Below, in pieces: positions 17,360-26,419 of a stretch of 64,000 nucleotides of DNA. Position 1 is the stretch's first letter. Each line of letters starts with the position of its first letter. The notes beneath the pieces are model-generated. The model was given only the letters and a program-made list of their open reading frames with translations. It was not told the origin of the DNA and did not search any database. A program made the position numbers and the translations under genes. Source of the stretch: Bradyrhizobium sp. CCBAU 051011 (GTDB lineage Bacteria > Pseudomonadota > Alphaproteobacteria > Rhizobiales > Xanthobacteraceae); assembly GCF_009930815.1 (NCBI RefSeq), contig NZ_CP022222.1, positions 5,498,501 through 5,562,500 of the forward strand, read 5' to 3'.

Positions 17360-18046
17360 TCAGTAGACAAACGTTGAACTGACGGCGAGGTGGTCATTGA
17401 CCAGCGTGACTCCCGGAATAGCCTCGGCAATCACGCGGATCGCTTGCCGTTCCTCGCCGGACTCAGCATAGCCCCAGAGATCGACAATTCCGTTGGTTAC
17501 GGTCACGCTCAAATTATGGGTGTGCGCCCAGGAATGCTTTTTCAGTTCACCAAGCAATTGCTGTCGAATGGTCGCGTCGGGAAGGGTCACCTCGAGCTTT
17601 GGCCGGGCGCTGGCGACTGCCTGGATCAGGTTGGCGCGGCTAACGATTCCGACGAGATTGCCATCCTTGTTGACAATAGGAACGTGCTCGATCCGGCGTT
17701 CCTCGAGCAAGGTCGCGATTTCATGTAGGGGCGTTTCCGGGGCAGCCGTTACAACGTCGGATGTCATGACATCCTGAACCTTTGTGGCGTGCGATTTGAC
17801 ATAGTCTGCCGCGATCGTCGCGTTATCGGTCAGGAAATGCAGCCACCACGAATAGGGCCGTTCAGTTCCGGCTTCCGCGCGATGCATCAAATCGCTTTCA
17901 GTTACAATGCCGACCATATTGTCGGCATTGTCGACCACGGGAACCGCACTTATGCGCTCCTTGAGGAAGATGTGCGCTACTTCTCGAACGGTCGCATGTT
18001 CCCCGACGGTGATGACGGGTGAAACCATCACGTCGCGCGCTTGCAT
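17360..18046 (-). CDS. CBS-pair protein with C-terminal BON domain (MQARDVM subgroup)
   Basis: A 228-residue protein: CBS1 (about 1-58, MQARDVMVSPVITV), CBS2 (about 90-148, VQDVMTSDVVTAAPETPL) and a BON domain (about 155-225, HNLSVTVTNGIVDLWGY). GAGGAG lies just before this ATG; the longer frame to 18115 runs into the FixK box and is rejected. It is about 90% like the protein at 49283-49969 and less like the MRAHQIM subgroup. A CBS pair next to a nitroreductase recalls the mycobacterial hypoxic regulon. Ligand and partners are not evident. Confidence 0.9.
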   Translation of the reverse strand: MQARDVMVSPVITVGEHATVREVAHIFLKERISAVPVVDNADNMVGIVTESDLMHRAEAGTERPYSWWLHFLTDNATIAADYVKSHATKVQDVMTSDVVTAAPETPLHEIATLLEERRIEHVPIVNKDGNLVGIVSRANLIQAVASARPKLEVTLPDATIRQQLLGELKKHSWAHTHNLSVTVTNGIVDLWGYAESGEERQAIRVIAEAIPGVTLVNDHLAVSSTFVY

Positions 18047-18101
18047 GACTAGAACTCCTCGTTGGTCTGACAGTATCTTGGGATTTGCGCATGATTCAGA
18101 A

Positions 18102-18115
18102 TTGATCCTCCTCAA
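18102..18115 (-). promoter_or_regulatory. FixK/FNR-type box for the CBS-BON gene
   Basis: TTGATCCTCCTCAA keeps both TTGA and TCAA half-sites. Its centre is about 62 bp before the ATG at 18046. The inner bases depart from the best consensus, so binding may be weaker. Confidence 0.65.
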
Positions 18116-18151
18116 GCCGACGCACTCGCAGTGCGTCGAGGAGTGTAACGT

Positions 18152-18367
18152 TCAGTCCAGGGTAATGATCGCGAGGATCCATCGGAAGATCTCCCATCCC
18201 GCCGCGACCAACAACGTGCCAACGATCAAGAGCGTGCCGTACCAGGAAACGGTGATGGTTTTTCGCCGGCGTTGGCGTTTGGAAGTCGTCGCCTCCTTCG
18301 TCCGCTCTGGCGATGACGTTTCACGCGCTTTGGTCGCATGCAGAGGTTCTGGCGATGCTGTTGTCAT
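18152..18367 (-). CDS. Small protein with one membrane helix, unknown function
   Basis: A 71-residue protein: a charged Ser/Thr/Lys/Arg-rich N-terminal half (KRQRRRKTITVS), then one hydrophobic segment (WYGTLLIVGTLLVAAGWEIFRWILAII). It would sit in the inner membrane with its basic region in the cytoplasm. It lies between a broken nitroreductase and a CBS-BON gene on the same strand. No function can be assigned. Confidence 0.5.
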   Translation of the reverse strand: MTTASPEPLHATKARETSSPERTKEATTSKRQRRRKTITVSWYGTLLIVGTLLVAAGWEIFRWILAIITLD

Positions 18368-18398
18368 GCGGTGTCTGATCCCGGAAAGGCCACAGTTC

Positions 18399-18953
18399 CT
18401 ACGAAAGCCAATCAATCCTCGGAAGTTTCCTCGAAACGTGAGAGGAACGGACTTCGGATGTCCGACGATTATTGGGGTAAGCGGGATGTCGGTCTCGGGT
18501 AGCTTCAGGGCCGGTTTGCCTTCGCAGGTTCCGAGCCAACCTTGCGCAAACCCAATCCAGCACGTCCCGAGCCCAGCCGCGTGCGCCGCGAGCATCAGGT
18601 TCTCTGCTGCGAACGAAAAATCTGCGAGGGCCCAAGGACCTGCGGCTGCGGAGATCACGACCAGCCCGGGAGCGCCGTAGAAGATATCGAACTTCGGATC
18701 GTTCAGGATGTGCAGGAAGTGGTGCGAGGCCAGCGCCCTGAGAAGTTGTGAGCATATGGGCTTTGGCTTCATTCGAAATGTGCCCCAGCAACTCTCTGTC
18801 CTTGACGACCGTAAACAGCCATGGCTGCTGATTCACTGCGCTGGGAGCCTGGACCGCTGCGTCGATCAGCCCGCGCAATGCCCCTTCTTCCACCGGCTCC
18901 GTCGTGAACTCGCGCACGGCTCGCCGACCGTAGATTGCTTCTCTGACGTCCAT
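18399..18953 (-). pseudogene. Nitroreductase-family gene with two compensating frameshifts
   Basis: The N-terminal part reads MDVREAIYGRRAVREF ... AVNQQPWLFTVVKD, a typical FMN-binding nitroreductase start. Near 18745 the reading moves to another frame (FDIFYGAPGLVVISA, LMLAAHAAGLGTCWIGF). Near 18450 it returns to the first frame to end SRKLPRIDWLS-stop. Each piece matches the family in order, so the gene is nearly complete but shifted twice. Such enzymes reduce nitro or quinone compounds with NAD(P)H. GGAAA precedes the ATG and a FixK box lies upstream. A 5' fragment of a second copy is at 49098. Confidence 0.8.
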
Positions 18954-19007
18954 TTCTGTTTCCAATCAAACTTGGCGACATTTGTAGTCGAGCCCGATAT
19001 ACTCGCA

Positions 19008-19021
19008 TTGATCTCGATCAA
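19008..19021. promoter_or_regulatory. FixK/FNR-type box shared by divergent genes
   Basis: TTGATCTCGATCAA is an exact consensus. It lies about 61 bp from the nitroreductase ATG (leftward) and about 57 bp from the small exported-protein ATG (rightward), so it could serve both. Confidence 0.85.
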
Positions 19022-19070
19022 GACTGCGGGGGCCGCGATGTGGATACCTTCAACTCCAATGGAGGATGGA

Positions 19071-19271
19071 ATGAATATGCTTGGCAGGATTCGAATTGCG
19101 GCCGCTGCGATGATTATTGTCGTGTTGGCCGGGGGCGCTGTTTCGGCGGCTCCGCGGCTCCCGTCGCGCATCTCGGCAATCTCCGAGGCTGTCCCTGATG
19201 GGGTGCCAGTCCGCTGGCGTGGTCATCGCGGCGGAGGTGCGCTTGCTTACGGCACCGCGGTACTACGATGA
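19071..19271 (+). CDS. Small putative exported protein, possibly frame-disrupted
   Basis: A 66-residue frame with a clear signal peptide (MLGRIRIAAAAMIIVVLAGGAVSA, cleavage after about residue 25) and a GGAGG site five bases before the ATG. The rest is Arg/Gly-rich and ends abruptly. DNA just downstream has Tyr-rich coding potential in another frame (APRYYDEPYP), as in small periplasmic Gly/Tyr-rich rhizobial proteins, so a frameshift is possible. A FixK box is about 57 bp upstream. Confidence 0.5.
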   Translation: MNMLGRIRIAAAAMIIVVLAGGAVSAAPRLPSRISAISEAVPDGVPVRWRGHRGGGALAYGTAVLR

Positions 19272-19475
19272 GCCGTATCCCTAGTGCGGCTATTACGCTC
19301 CGCGATCGGCGGGCCGATCGGCTACGGCGCACCGGGCTGGGAGACCTATTGTTTCTCACGCTATCGTCTTTCGATCCTGTCAGCGGAACATATTTGGGGC
19401 GTGACGGTCGTAAGCAATATTGACGATAGTCGAGAATTCCAGCCTCGACGCGCGGCTTCTGAGGAGCGTACGAAC

Positions 19476-19925
19476 ATGGTAAAAATTCCGCATAACGCTT
19501 TGGTGTTTGTCGGCGACGGCCGGAAGGCTTTGTTTCTGCGAAATGAGGGCGACAACAAATTTCCGAATCTCAAAACTGAAAAGGTGTTTGAGGCGGAAAA
19601 TCCACCGACCCACGAGCAGGGTAGCGATCGGCCAGGACGGGTCAGCGAGGCTGCCGTGGTCGGCCGCAGAAGCGCTGTCGAGCCGACCGATTGGCATGAT
19701 ATCGAGGAGCATCGTTTCGCCCAAATGGTGGCAGCCGCCATGGAGCAAATGGTCCGAACGAGCGAGACGAAGGCGCTCATCGTGGTAGCGCCGCCAAAGA
19801 CATTGGCTGAATTGCGAAGCGCATTCCATCCCGACGTGAAGGCTTGCATTATCGCCGAGTTAAACAAGGACCTGACCAAGCACTCGATCGGAGAAATTGA
19901 AAAGCATCTTACCAGCGAGTCTTGA
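19476..19925 (+). CDS. Host-attachment / baeRF-family protein
   Basis: A 149-residue protein of the host attachment family (AtsE type): MVKIPHNALVFVGDGRKALFLRNEGD, a variable middle with DWHDIEEHRFAQMVA, then ALIVVAPPKTLAELRSAFHPDV near the end. The family is related to eRF1-like domains, and its biochemical role is not settled. The ATG has GAGGAG nine bases upstream; the frame extends further 5' without support. It is followed by a USP gene with its own FixK box. Confidence 0.82.
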   Translation: MVKIPHNALVFVGDGRKALFLRNEGDNKFPNLKTEKVFEAENPPTHEQGSDRPGRVSEAAVVGRRSAVEPTDWHDIEEHRFAQMVAAAMEQMVRTSETKALIVVAPPKTLAELRSAFHPDVKACIIAELNKDLTKHSIGEIEKHLTSES

Positions 19926-19970
19926 ACCCTGGTGATGCGGCCGGCGGCCCCAAGCTCGCCGCACCAGAAG

Positions 19971-19984
19971 TTGATCTGGCTCAA
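19971..19984 (+). promoter_or_regulatory. FixK/FNR-type box before the broken USP gene
   Basis: TTGATCTGGCTCAA has both half-sites. Its centre is about 62 bp before the USP ATG at 20040, which matches the spacing at intact genes in the window. Confidence 0.7.
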
Positions 19985-20039
19985 GGTACCCGCGCCCGGA
20001 CGTGGACGTAATGTGTGATCACCGAGGGTGGAGACTGCT

Positions 20040-20851
20040 ATGTCCTATGCAACGCTGATGGTCTGGGTCAATGTCGATCACGTCTCGAAACAGCTGGTCA
20101 GCATCGCTTCCGGTCTAGCAGACAAGCTCGCGGCCAAGCTGCTCGGGTTATCGGCTCTTGCGATCATGCCGCCGTTTGTCGCCGATGGTGTCGTGATCGT
20201 CGACAACGCGACGGAGTTTGATATTGCCAAAATGAAGGCCAGTCTGGCGGAAGCTGACACAAGTTTCAGCCGCCGGAGCTGACCGCCAGATCGAATGGCG
20301 GTCAGCTCTTGAGTCTCCCACGCAGACGTTGATCGACGAGGCGCGACGTGCTGACTTGATCATGGTCGAGAAAGCAAGATCGGGCGATATCTATCGGACT
20401 GTCGACGTTGGCGCCGCCATCCTGGGAGCCGGCCGTCCTTTCCTGGTGGTACCTCCGGCAGTGAAATCCCTTGCCGCTGACCATGTCGTGATCGGATGGA
20501 AGAATACGCGGGAGGCCCGGCGAGGGGTTCAGGATGCGTTGCCGTTCCTTCATGAGGCCAAACGCGTGACCATCATGGAGATATGCGGGACGGACCAGAT
20601 GGATACCGCGCGCCATCATGTTGATGACGTCGTTCGCTACCTGGCGCAGCACAGGATAAAGGCAGAACGTCGTGTCGAGATGCAGGCCCATGGGTCCGGT
20701 GCGGATCAGATCATTGGACTGGCCGAGGACGAAGGGGCGGATTTGCTCGTGACCGGGCTACGGCCATAGCCGGCTCAACGAGTGGGTCTTTGGTGGGATG
20801 ACGCGTGATCTGCTAAGCTCGAGCCCGATCTGCTGCCTGATGTCCCATTGA
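20040..20851 (+). pseudogene. Universal stress protein (tandem type) gene with two frameshifts
   Basis: The gene starts MSYATLMVWVNVDH and stops early at 20282. It resumes one frame over as AAGADRQIEWRSALESPTQTL and continues through DHVVIGWKNTREARRGVQDALPFL. Near 20757 one base is missing, so the ending GAYGHSRLNEWVFGGMTRDLL is again out of frame. Put together it equals the tandem USPs at 46119, 56269 and 60264. The first shift sits at a perfect 13-bp inverted repeat. USPs bind or respond to adenine nucleotides in stress and growth arrest. Confidence 0.82.
20276..20308. repeat. Perfect 13-bp inverted repeat inside the broken USP gene
   Basis: The arm at 20276-20288 pairs with 20296-20308 across a 7-base loop without mismatch. 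The first USP frameshift falls within this hairpin, which could have promoted slippage. Confidence 0.8.
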
Positions 20852-20872
20852 GGAGACGAGTTAAGAGGGCGC

Positions 20873-21082
20873 ATGAAGTACTCAGATCTAGGGAATGTCT
20901 CTGGAACAGCATCGCCTCCACGGAAAAGGCGTACGCCTCCTACTGAACAGACCGACGAAGCCTCGGGCCTGATGGGACGGGAACAGGTCGATGTCGAACG
21001 CGAGATCCCCACAGAACACAACGAAGAGATCGAGCAAGCCGAGCGCGGCGACCGGCCGGACCCACCGCTGTTCGAAGACTGA
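20873..21082 (+). CDS. Small hydrophilic protein, unknown function
   Basis: A 69-residue, strongly charged protein (RKRRTPPTEQTDE, REIPTEHNEEIEQAERGDRPDPP) without hydrophobic segments, probably largely disordered. A GAGGG-like site lies before the ATG. It sits between a broken USP gene and a PAS gene. I do not recognise the family. Confidence 0.42.
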   Translation: MKYSDLGNVSGTASPPRKRRTPPTEQTDEASGLMGREQVDVEREIPTEHNEEIEQAERGDRPDPPLFED

Positions 21083-21265
21083 GATTCCAAGCCGTTGGCG
21101 GCAATAGGATTTCCTGGCCGACCTTGATCGTGATTTTATGATGATCGCCGGGGCGCGCCAAGGCCTTTAAATCCGGAAAAGGGTATGCCAAAGTAAGTTC
21201 CTGGAGCCGATCCTTGGCGTGGGGCGGCCCCCAGCCTCCCCAAGTTGCATCAAGGGAGAAGGCGG

Positions 21266-21916
21266 GTGAGTAAGTTCGTTTGCGAACAAAACATCGCTCA
21301 TTTCCAGAAGCTTTTGAGCGAAACGACAGATGCGGGCCTCCAGCGCACGCTTCAAGCTTTGTTGTCCTCAGCAAAACGCGAATTTGCAATCTTGAATTCG
21401 ACCTTATCCGGCGCGGAAATGTTGCCGTTTGAGGATCGTCGAAGATGGCTGATAGATGCACAAGCGGTCAGGCAGCAATTTCAATCCGAATTCGACAACT
21501 CACCGCATCCTTATATGCTCTTGGATCCGGGTCCCGGCTTGCATATCGTCGATATAAATGATGCCTACGCCGAAGCGACTTTTATTAACCGCAGCGACGT
21601 CGTCGGAAGGTCACTGTTCGAGGTATTCCCGGATAATCCTGATGACGTACTCGCCGACGGAGTAATCAACTTGTACACGTCGCTACGGACTGTGGTGCAG
21701 ACTGGCCAACCACACGCTATGGCGATCCAACGCTATGATATACGAGACCGAAGCAACGAGTTTGTCGAGCGTCACTGGCAACCCATAAATACGCCGATAC
21801 ACGACCAGGATGGGCATCTAGTCTTCCTGTTGCACCATGTAGAAGACGTGACGGACCAAGTGCTGGCATTCTCATCTGGCAAACAGGATGGAAGCGGTCA
21901 TCACCAGCAGCCTTGA
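21266..21916 (+). CDS. PAS-domain protein without an output domain
   Basis: A 216-residue protein beginning at a GTG with GGGAGAAGG just upstream. Residues 1-55 are helical (FQKLLSETTDAGLQRTLQALLSSAKREF), and residues 70-200 form a PAS domain (FDNSPHPYMLLDPGPGLHIVDINDAYAEAT ... GRSLFEVFPDNPDD ... HHVEDVTDQV). No kinase, GGDEF or HTH region follows before the stop, so it may be a free-standing sensor. The 3' end points at the 3' end of groEL. Confidence 0.75.
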   Translation: MSKFVCEQNIAHFQKLLSETTDAGLQRTLQALLSSAKREFAILNSTLSGAEMLPFEDRRRWLIDAQAVRQQFQSEFDNSPHPYMLLDPGPGLHIVDINDAYAEATFINRSDVVGRSLFEVFPDNPDDVLADGVINLYTSLRTVVQTGQPHAMAIQRYDIRDRSNEFVERHWQPINTPIHDQDGHLVFLLHHVEDVTDQVLAFSSGKQDGSGHHQQP

Positions 21917-22049
21917 TACGACCTGCAGACGACCGGCGCGCTTAATTGCTGCGACTGTAGACGGGAACTCTTTCGTAGATACTTGATAGCCTTTCTTCCC
22001 TCGATCGATGTACCGATACTCCTTTGAGGCGACAGACAGCTGGCGCCAA

Positions 22050-23672
22050 TCACATTGCCATCTCCGGCTCAGCCGGCCGTTCTCTCTTCGTCTCGGGAGT
22101 TTCCGTCATCGTCGCCTCGGTAAGCAGTAGCACGCTGGCGACTGAAACCGCATTCTCCAATGCGGTACGAACCACCTTGGCTGGATCGACGATGCCCGCC
22201 TCGACCAAGTCGACATACTCCTTGCGCGCGGCATCAAAGCCAAAATTGCCCTGGCTCGCGAGCATGCGCGCAACGACCACGCCGCCGTCAACTGCGGAGT
22301 TCTCGGCAATTTGGCGCGCCGGCGCCTCAAGTGCGCGCTTTAGGATCTGAACGCCAGTCTTCTCATCGCCTTCGCAGGAGGCTTCGTCACGCGCGACGGC
22401 CTCGATACACCTAAGCAATGCGAGACCGCCACCGGGTACAATACCTTCGGCTACCGCGGCCTTGGTGGAGCTGATAGCGTCATCCAGGGCCTCCTTCTTT
22501 GCCTTCATCTCCGCTTCGGCTGGAGCGCCGACGCGGATTACAGCAACGCCGCCGGACAGCTTGGCAAGCCGCTCTTCGAGTTTTTCGCGATCGTAGTCGC
22601 TGGTGGTCTTCTCCATTTCCCTTCGAATTTGCTGAATGCGGGCGTCGATCTGCACTCGATCGCCTCCGCTGCCGATCAACGTTGTATTTTCCTTGTCTGC
22701 GACGACGCGCGCGGCACGCCCCAGCTGTTGCAGCGTCACACTCTCGAGCTTCAATCCGATATCTGAGGAGATTACCTGTGCACCCGTCAATATTGCGATG
22801 TCTTCCAGGATTGCCTTGCGACGGTCTCCGAACCCGGGCGCTTTGACGGCGAGACCCTTGAGAACGCCGCGAAGCCGATTGACCACCAGGGTCGCAAGTG
22901 CTTCTCCCTCGATATCCTCGGCGATGATGAGCAACGGCCGGCCCGATTTGGCAACCTGCTCCAAGACAGGAATAAGGTCCGGCAAGGCTCCGATCTTGGT
23001 GTCGCAAAGCAGCACAAACGGGTCCTCAAGAACCGCTTCCATGCGCTCCGCGTCGGTGACGAAGTAGGGTGATATGAAGCCGCGGTCAAACTTCATGCCT
23101 TCGACGACATCCAGTGTGGTTTCTGTCGTCTTGGACTCTTCAACCGAAATCACGCCGTCGCCGCCGACCTTTTCGATGGCGTCGGCGACCAAGGCGCCGA
23201 TCGCCGCGTCATTGTGAGCTGAAATAGTTGCGACCTGTGCCTTCTCCGCTTTGGTCTTTACCGGACGAGACATGGCATGCAGCGCTTCGGTCGCAACGCG
23301 CGCCGCCCGATCCAGTCCGCGCTTGAGATCGATGGCGCTGGCGCCGGCCACTACGTTGCGCACGCCGTCGGCGAGAATGGCGTGCGCAAGGATGGTCGAG
23401 GTACTGGTGCCATCGCCGACGACGTCGCCGGTTCTCTCGGCAGCCTGACGAAGCACTTGGGCGCCGAGGTTTTCTTCAGGATCCTTAAGATCGAATTCCT
23501 TGGCGATGGTAACCCCGTCATTACAGACGATGGGCGCGCCCCAGTTCTTTTGAATCAGGACTGATTTCGACTTCGGTCCCAACGTGACACGCACCGCGTC
23601 GGCTAGAAGGGTCGCACCCCGCAGAATCTTCTCGCGGGCTGCTGAATGAAATAGGATTTGCTTGTGTGCCAT
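22050..23672 (-). CDS. groEL: 60-kDa chaperonin GroEL
   Basis: A 540-residue chaperonin with the family's ATP site ([16 protein letters not shown], aligned to GDGTTTATVLA), the apical domain ([17 protein letters not shown]) and C-terminal equatorial signatures ([14 protein letters not shown]). The C-terminus ends PEMAM and lacks the usual Gly-Gly-Met repeats. No groES lies next to it, so it must use a groES elsewhere. Rhizobia commonly carry several groEL copies with separate control. It follows an Hsp20 gene by about 100 bp on the same strand and is probably co-transcribed from the FixK box at 24378. Confidence 0.95.
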   Translation of the reverse strand: MAHKQILFHSAAREKILRGATLLADAVRVTLGPKSKSVLIQKNWGAPIVCNDGVTIAKEFDLKDPEENLGAQVLRQAAERTGDVVGDGTSTSTILAHAILADGVRNVVAGASAIDLKRGLDRAARVATEALHAMSRPVKTKAEKAQVATISAHNDAAIGALVADAIEKVGGDGVISVEESKTTETTLDVVEGMKFDRGFISPYFVTDAERMEAVLEDPFVLLCDTKIGALPDLIPVLEQVAKSGRPLLIIAEDIEGEALATLVVNRLRGVLKGLAVKAPGFGDRRKAILEDIAILTGAQVISSDIGLKLESVTLQQLGRAARVVADKENTTLIGSGGDRVQIDARIQQIRREMEKTTSDYDREKLEERLAKLSGGVAVIRVGAPAEAEMKAKKEALDDAISSTKAAVAEGIVPGGGLALLRCIEAVARDEASCEGDEKTGVQILKRALEAPARQIAENSAVDGGVVVARMLASQGNFGFDAARKEYVDLVEAGIVDPAKVVRTALENAVSVASVLLLTEATMTETPETKRERPAEPEMAM

Positions 23673-23773
23673 TTCGCAGTGTCTCCTGGGTTCGGAATCA
23701 ACAAAAATGGGGTAGCGATACCTTTGCAGCGGCCTCACCGTTCAAGCGTGATGCGGCGAGGCCAGCAGTTGGC

Positions 23774-24310
23774 TTACTTGACGCTTACGGGGATCGTCTT
23801 CTGCTTCTTCTGCGCTTCCGGCGATTTCGGCAGCGTGACAGTCAGAATGCCGCCCTTGAAACTCGCTTCAATCTTGTCAGCGTCTACAGTGCCGGGTACC
23901 CGCAGCGAACGGCGGAACGAGCCGTACTGGCGTTCGGAGACGTAGCGGTCCTTGGTCTTCTCTTCCTTCTCTTCCTGCTTTTCGCCCTTGATCGTCAGGA
24001 CGTTGTCGGAAAGCTGAAGGTTGATGTTCTTGACATCGAGGCCCGGCAGTTCGGCCGTCACTTCGAAGGCCTTCTCGTTCTCGATGTCGACGGCCGGTGT
24101 CACCTCGAAGCCGAAATCACGACGCCAGGACGGTTCGATGTCCAGGAGCGAACGAGAAGGAACCTGCAGCAAGCCGGCCTGGAAGTCATGAAACAGCCGA
24201 TCGATCTGATTGCGCAGTGCATCGAAGGGTTGCCAGCCCGAGGCGGTCGTGACCTGCGGAGCTGAAGTCGCTTGGGTCTTGATGAGTAGCTTGGTGGCAG
24301 CTTCCGCCAT
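23774..24310 (-). CDS. Hsp20/alpha-crystallin small heat-shock protein
   Basis: A 178-residue protein: N-terminal region (about 1-70, QPFDALRNQIDRLFHDF), alpha-crystallin domain (about 72-165, VTPAVDIENEKAFEVTAELPGLD, LTIKGEKQEEKEEK, YGSFRRSLRVPGTVDADKIEASFKGGILTVTLPK) and the C-terminal I-P-V motif. The start at 24310 has GGAG upstream; the frame runs further 5' through the FixK box and is not believed. It is close in type to the protein at 58374, with groEL downstream. Confidence 0.93.
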   Translation of the reverse strand: MAEAATKLLIKTQATSAPQVTTASGWQPFDALRNQIDRLFHDFQAGLLQVPSRSLLDIEPSWRRDFGFEVTPAVDIENEKAFEVTAELPGLDVKNINLQLSDNVLTIKGEKQEEKEEKTKDRYVSERQYGSFRRSLRVPGTVDADKIEASFKGGILTVTLPKSPEAQKKQKTIPVSVK

Positions 24311-24377
24311 GACAAATACTCCTTTTACTCCTTTGAGGTGGTTAAGGAAAAGCATATGCCCGGCAAAGAAGGCCTCT

Positions 24378-24391
24378 TTGATCTCAATCAA
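24378..24391 (-). promoter_or_regulatory. FixK/FNR-type box for hsp20-groEL
   Basis: TTGATCTCAATCAA is an exact consensus. Its centre is about 74 bp before the Hsp20 ATG. Confidence 0.8.
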
Positions 24392-24898
24392 ACAAAGAAA
24401 CGTTCGAGGATTAGGCGGCAGGCTCATTTCACATTGAAATTTAAGTCGCATGGAAAGCTCGGATCGAGCGCTCGTCTTGTTAGGGCTTAACTGTGCAGTT
24501 GATCTGATCGGTTCTGCAAGATTCGTCCCAAAGCCGGAACGCTCCGGCTTCCGCTTTCGGTCAAACCAGAGTTCCCTCGCGCATCGTCTGCGGGATCCGT
24601 CATGACAACTCCAGAAGAGAATCAATGCGAAAGGAATGTTGGCACCGGCGGCCTTGACATCATTGATTTGGCTGCCCCGCCAAGAATGAATTCGCGAAAA
24701 CGGCGGCAAACGCGGCGATCCGGCAATTCATCAAATCTGCGTACGATACGGCCCATCTGATTGCATTAATATTCGATGATTTTCGGGTAAGTAGTCAGAC
24801 CTAAAAGGACATCTTTGATATTCATAATAGGCGGCTCGTAGTTGGTGTGGTGACCTATCTGCGGCGCTCATAGCGGGAGCATTCCAGGTCAACTGCCC

Positions 24899-24923
24899 GC
24901 GGCGTCTCCAGTCGGGACGCCGC
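24899..24923 (-). terminator. GC-rich hairpin after the BON gene
   Basis: GCGGCGTC and GACGCCGC form a perfect 8-bp stem with a 9-base loop, 15 bp past the BON stop. No T-run follows, so it may only mark the 3' end of the message. Confidence 0.4.
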
Positions 24924-24937
24924 AAGCATGGGTTTGT

Positions 24938-25591
24938 TCAAGCAATCGTCAGGCGATCCTCTACGGATACGACGCCTGGCGCGGACCACGCCGCGTTCTC
25001 AACGGCCCGACGCTCATCCCAATTGTCGACCTTCCCTTCGAGCACGACCTTATTGCCGTCCTTTACGGTGACGCGGATCGCCTTGGCTTCAACCTCGGCG
25101 TGGCGTTTGAGGGCGGATTCGATCTTGCCTTTTACGCTCGAAGCGTCGACGTCGGACTGCTTGATCGTGATCTTGTTTGTTACACCGCGCACTCCGGATA
25201 GCTTGCGGATATCGTCTTCGGCCGCGGTCCTATTATAGTTCCATTCGACGCGGCCGGTTAAGGTGACCCAGCCATCTTGAACTAGGACATTTACCGTGTC
25301 CTTTGGAACGAGGTCGTCCCAATTCAGAATATCGGTGGCGCGCTTGGCAAGCTGATCGTCTGCGGTCTGTTTCTGAAACGGATAGCGCACCTCAATGTTC
25401 TCGGCGATAGCGTGGACACCTTTGACACGTTGCACAGCGGCGATGGCCGCGACTTTTTGAGCGTAGCTGTTGACGTGCCCGCTAAGGCTGACGACATTTT
25501 TGTCGACGGCAACGCCAATGTGCTCGCCGTCGAAACTCGGGTCAAATTCCAACTCGTCGATAATGTCTTGCCGGAGCTCAGAGTCTGTCAC
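24938..25591 (-). CDS. Triple-BON-domain protein (OsmY-like)
   Basis: A 217-residue protein with three BON domains (KNVVSLSGHV, DGWVTLTGRV and NKVVLEGKVDNWDERRAVENAAWSAPGVVSVEDRL as cores). The start is taken as GTG at 25591 because GGAGG lies five bases upstream and the length then equals the two paralogues at 6879 and 33772; an ATG four codons earlier is the alternative. A FixK box lies about 66 bp upstream. There is no signal peptide. Confidence 0.86.
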   Translation of the reverse strand: MTDSELRQDIIDELEFDPSFDGEHIGVAVDKNVVSLSGHVNSYAQKVAAIAAVQRVKGVHAIAENIEVRYPFQKQTADDQLAKRATDILNWDDLVPKDTVNVLVQDGWVTLTGRVEWNYNRTAAEDDIRKLSGVRGVTNKITIKQSDVDASSVKGKIESALKRHAEVEAKAIRVTVKDGNKVVLEGKVDNWDERRAVENAAWSAPGVVSVEDRLTIA

Positions 25592-25650
25592 GTTTGCCTC
25601 CATCGTTAGGTTGGGAGGAAACATAGTCTGCTCATCCGCGGGGATGGACT

Positions 25651-25664
25651 TTGATCCGAGTCAA
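25651..25664 (-). promoter_or_regulatory. FixK/FNR-type box for the BON gene
   Basis: TTGATCCGAGTCAA fits TTGAY-N4-RTCAA and lies about 66 bp before the GTG start. Confidence 0.82.
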
Positions 25665-25734
25665 GGTGCCGGCACCGCGGGCTACCGGCCTGACGATCCC
25701 TCCGTCCTGTCGAGCCGATTGGCCATATGTTTCA

Positions 25735-26419
25735 ATGAAGAACTGGGGCGGACACCAAGGTGTCATCCTTCGCCAGTCGGCCATCCACCACGTGGACCCG
25801 TCGATGCATCTGCGAAGCGAGACTGAGTTCGTGTGTGACTGCGACCACAGTCTTGCCGCGAAGCGTCACTAGATCGCGAAGGATGGCAAATACTTGAGAG
25901 GTTGCGAGAGTGTCGAGGCTGCCAGTCGGCTCGTCCGCAAGGATTACCGGGGGGTCGTTGGCCAGCTTGCCGCTGTCCCCCGGACAACTGATCGGGCGTC
26001 TTGTGCCGATGATCGCCAAGCCCGAACGAGGCCAACAGTTCCTCGGCGCGTGCTCTGGCGCCGCGAGGCGACAGTTTGCCGAGCGCGCGTATCGGCAGCG
26101 CGACATTCTCGGTGATGCTGAATTCAGGTAGCAAGAAGTGGAATTGGAAGACGAACCCGATGCGGGTAAGCCGAACTTCCGCTCGCTCGTCCTCCGTCAT
26201 GAGGGTCGTCGACCGCCCATCGATCAAGACGTCGCCGGCAGTCGGCAGGTCAAGCAATCCTAACAGATACAGCAGTGATGATTTGCCCGAGCCGGATGGG
26301 CCGGTTATTGCGACGAACTCGCGCGGCATAATAGCGAGATTTATACCCTGTACCAGGGTGACCGGTACGATCCCGCCGAGAACCTTGGTCACCTCGCGTG
26401 CCTCGATCAGGGCGTTCAT
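25735..26419 (-). pseudogene. MacB/LolD-type ABC ATPase gene, internally deleted
   Basis: The gene starts MNALIEAREVTKVLGG and has Walker A GPSGSGKSS, the Q-loop region VFQFHFLLPEFS and the ABC signature LSGGQRQ. Immediately after the signature about two dozen bases are missing, and the frame changes; Walker B (VILADEPTGSLD) and the H-loop (VVAVTHELS) follow in the other frame. A complete ATPase cannot be made. It is the last of three decayed genes of one exporter of the membrane-fusion / permease / ATPase type. Confidence 0.85.

Larger units (their letters stand above)
24311..24937. other. 627-bp intergenic region with one FixK box and one hairpin
   Basis: It lies between Hsp20 and a BON gene, both leftward. 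The Hsp20 side holds the FixK box at 24378-24391. The middle (about 24450-24880) shows no convincing frame and may be a decayed gene. The BON side ends with a GC-rich hairpin at 24899-24923. Confidence 0.55.

Noticed and set aside
22050..23672. GroEL with NUDIX/USP hairpins as CRISPR-like repeats
   Set aside because: Inverted repeats found in the window are single, not arrayed with spacers; no cas genes are present.
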